A stretch of 64,000 bases of DNA from Flagellimonas pacifica. Its GTDB lineage: Bacteria > Bacteroidota > Bacteroidia > Flavobacteriales > Flavobacteriaceae. The translations under genes and the position numbers were made by a program. The notes below the pieces were generated by a model. It was not told the origin of the DNA. It was given only the letters and a program-made list of their open reading frames with translations, and did not search any database. Shown one piece after another: positions 63,909 to 64,000 of this stretch (position 1 is the stretch's first letter; the number at the start of each line of letters is the position of its first letter). The stretch spans positions 233,326-297,325 of the forward strand of contig NZ_OBEH01000005.1 of NCBI RefSeq assembly GCF_900215465.1, read 5' to 3'.

Positions 63909-64000
63909 GTGGCTGTTGCAGAAGTGCTCTGTGCGCAAGATATCGACCCTAGTATGCTGTTCTTGCCGAAGCTTTAGGAGAGTTGGTCTTGGTTGGATTT
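63909..64000. mobile_element. Probable insertion-sequence end running off the window
   Basis: GTGGCTGTTGCAGAA (63909-63923) equals the right end of the 149-bp MITEs over 15 bases, then diverges. A chance match of this length is unlikely in a window this size. On the minus strand a frame ending in SPKASARTAY would suit a transposase C-terminus, but too little is present to name the family. It could be the autonomous element that mobilises the MITEs. Confidence 0.5.

Noticed and set aside
63909..64000. A plus-strand coding reading through NVAVAEVLCAQD at the right edge
   Set aside because: The 15-bp exact match to the MITE end is a better explanation, and the frame stops within 20 codons.
1..64000. 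CRISPR arrays, rRNA genes or intact tRNA genes
   Set aside because: No regularly spaced repeats, rRNA-like conserved stretches or complete cloverleafs were noticed on reading.

Overview
The window looks like a chromosomal accessory region of a member of the Bacteroidota, most likely a marine-type Flavobacteriaceae. This rests on recurring TAnnTTTG-type -7 promoter elements with TTG/TTTG at about -33, weak Shine-Dalgarno sites, a MerTP fusion and a CusA-TolC fusion, DUF885 lipoproteins, HisKA_2/LytTR signalling and a Bacteroidota-type PRTRC mobile island. No species can be named from sequence alone.

Layout. (1) 0-2.7 kb, minus strand: a mercury/heavy-metal uptake cluster with two metal sensors. 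ArsR, MerTP and a GDCCVxC protein form one operon. A CsoR/RcnR-type repressor and a thioredoxin-like/MerT-like pair are separate units behind two promoters that share the same putative operator. No merA is visible. (2) 2.9-5.7 kb: TPR sensor histidine kinase and LytTR response regulator. (3) 5.8-14.8 kb: NTF2-like protein, MFS transporter, methyltransferase, amidohydrolase and two DUF885 HExxPGH lipoproteins, with small palindromic repeats and a dead prolyl-oligopeptidase gene between them. (4) 14.9-18.4 kb: decayed serine recombinase and a TrlF-like PHP/SMC-type ATPase split by one in-frame stop. (5) 18.6-27.0 kb, minus strand: DUF6660, CusA-TolC, CusB, Fur-family regulator and ZntA-like P-type ATPase, a divalent-metal efflux operon. 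(6) 27.1-45.9 kb: a mobile-element module with coupling ATPase, Toprim-like proteins, DUF3945-like protein, M23 peptidase, twin small paralogues, a 1635-residue methylase/helicase, a candidate structured RNA with terminator, and a partial PRTRC cassette. It is bracketed by two identical inverted 149-bp MITE-like elements, each with its own 4-bp target duplication. A leader motif ATTCCTTAACTCA recurs before several of its genes. (7) 45.9-49.4 kb: alpha/beta hydrolase, small membrane-anchored protein, AraC regulator and a truncated rsgA. (8) 49.9-63.6 kb: a nitrite-to-nitrous-oxide denitrification and NO-stress region: norCB, nirK (with fused cytochrome c), nirV-like, SCO, norQDEF-like, Rrf2 regulator, nadA, a polytopic membrane protein, a RIC/ScdA iron-sulfur repair protein and a porin. 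(9) The last ~90 bp begin with a 15-bp match to the MITE end, probably an insertion sequence running off the window.

How it fits together: three transcription units of the denitrification region (norC, nadA, porin-RIC) carry a palindrome TATGAT-N4-ATCATR at exactly the same distance from a TAnnTTTG-like -7 element, with centre near -41.5. This suggests one Crp/Fnr-type activator coordinating NO production and removal, NAD synthesis and Fe-S repair. No nosZ, nitrate reductase or Crp/Fnr gene lies in the window. The left metal regions and the right denitrification region look like cargo gathered around mobile elements.
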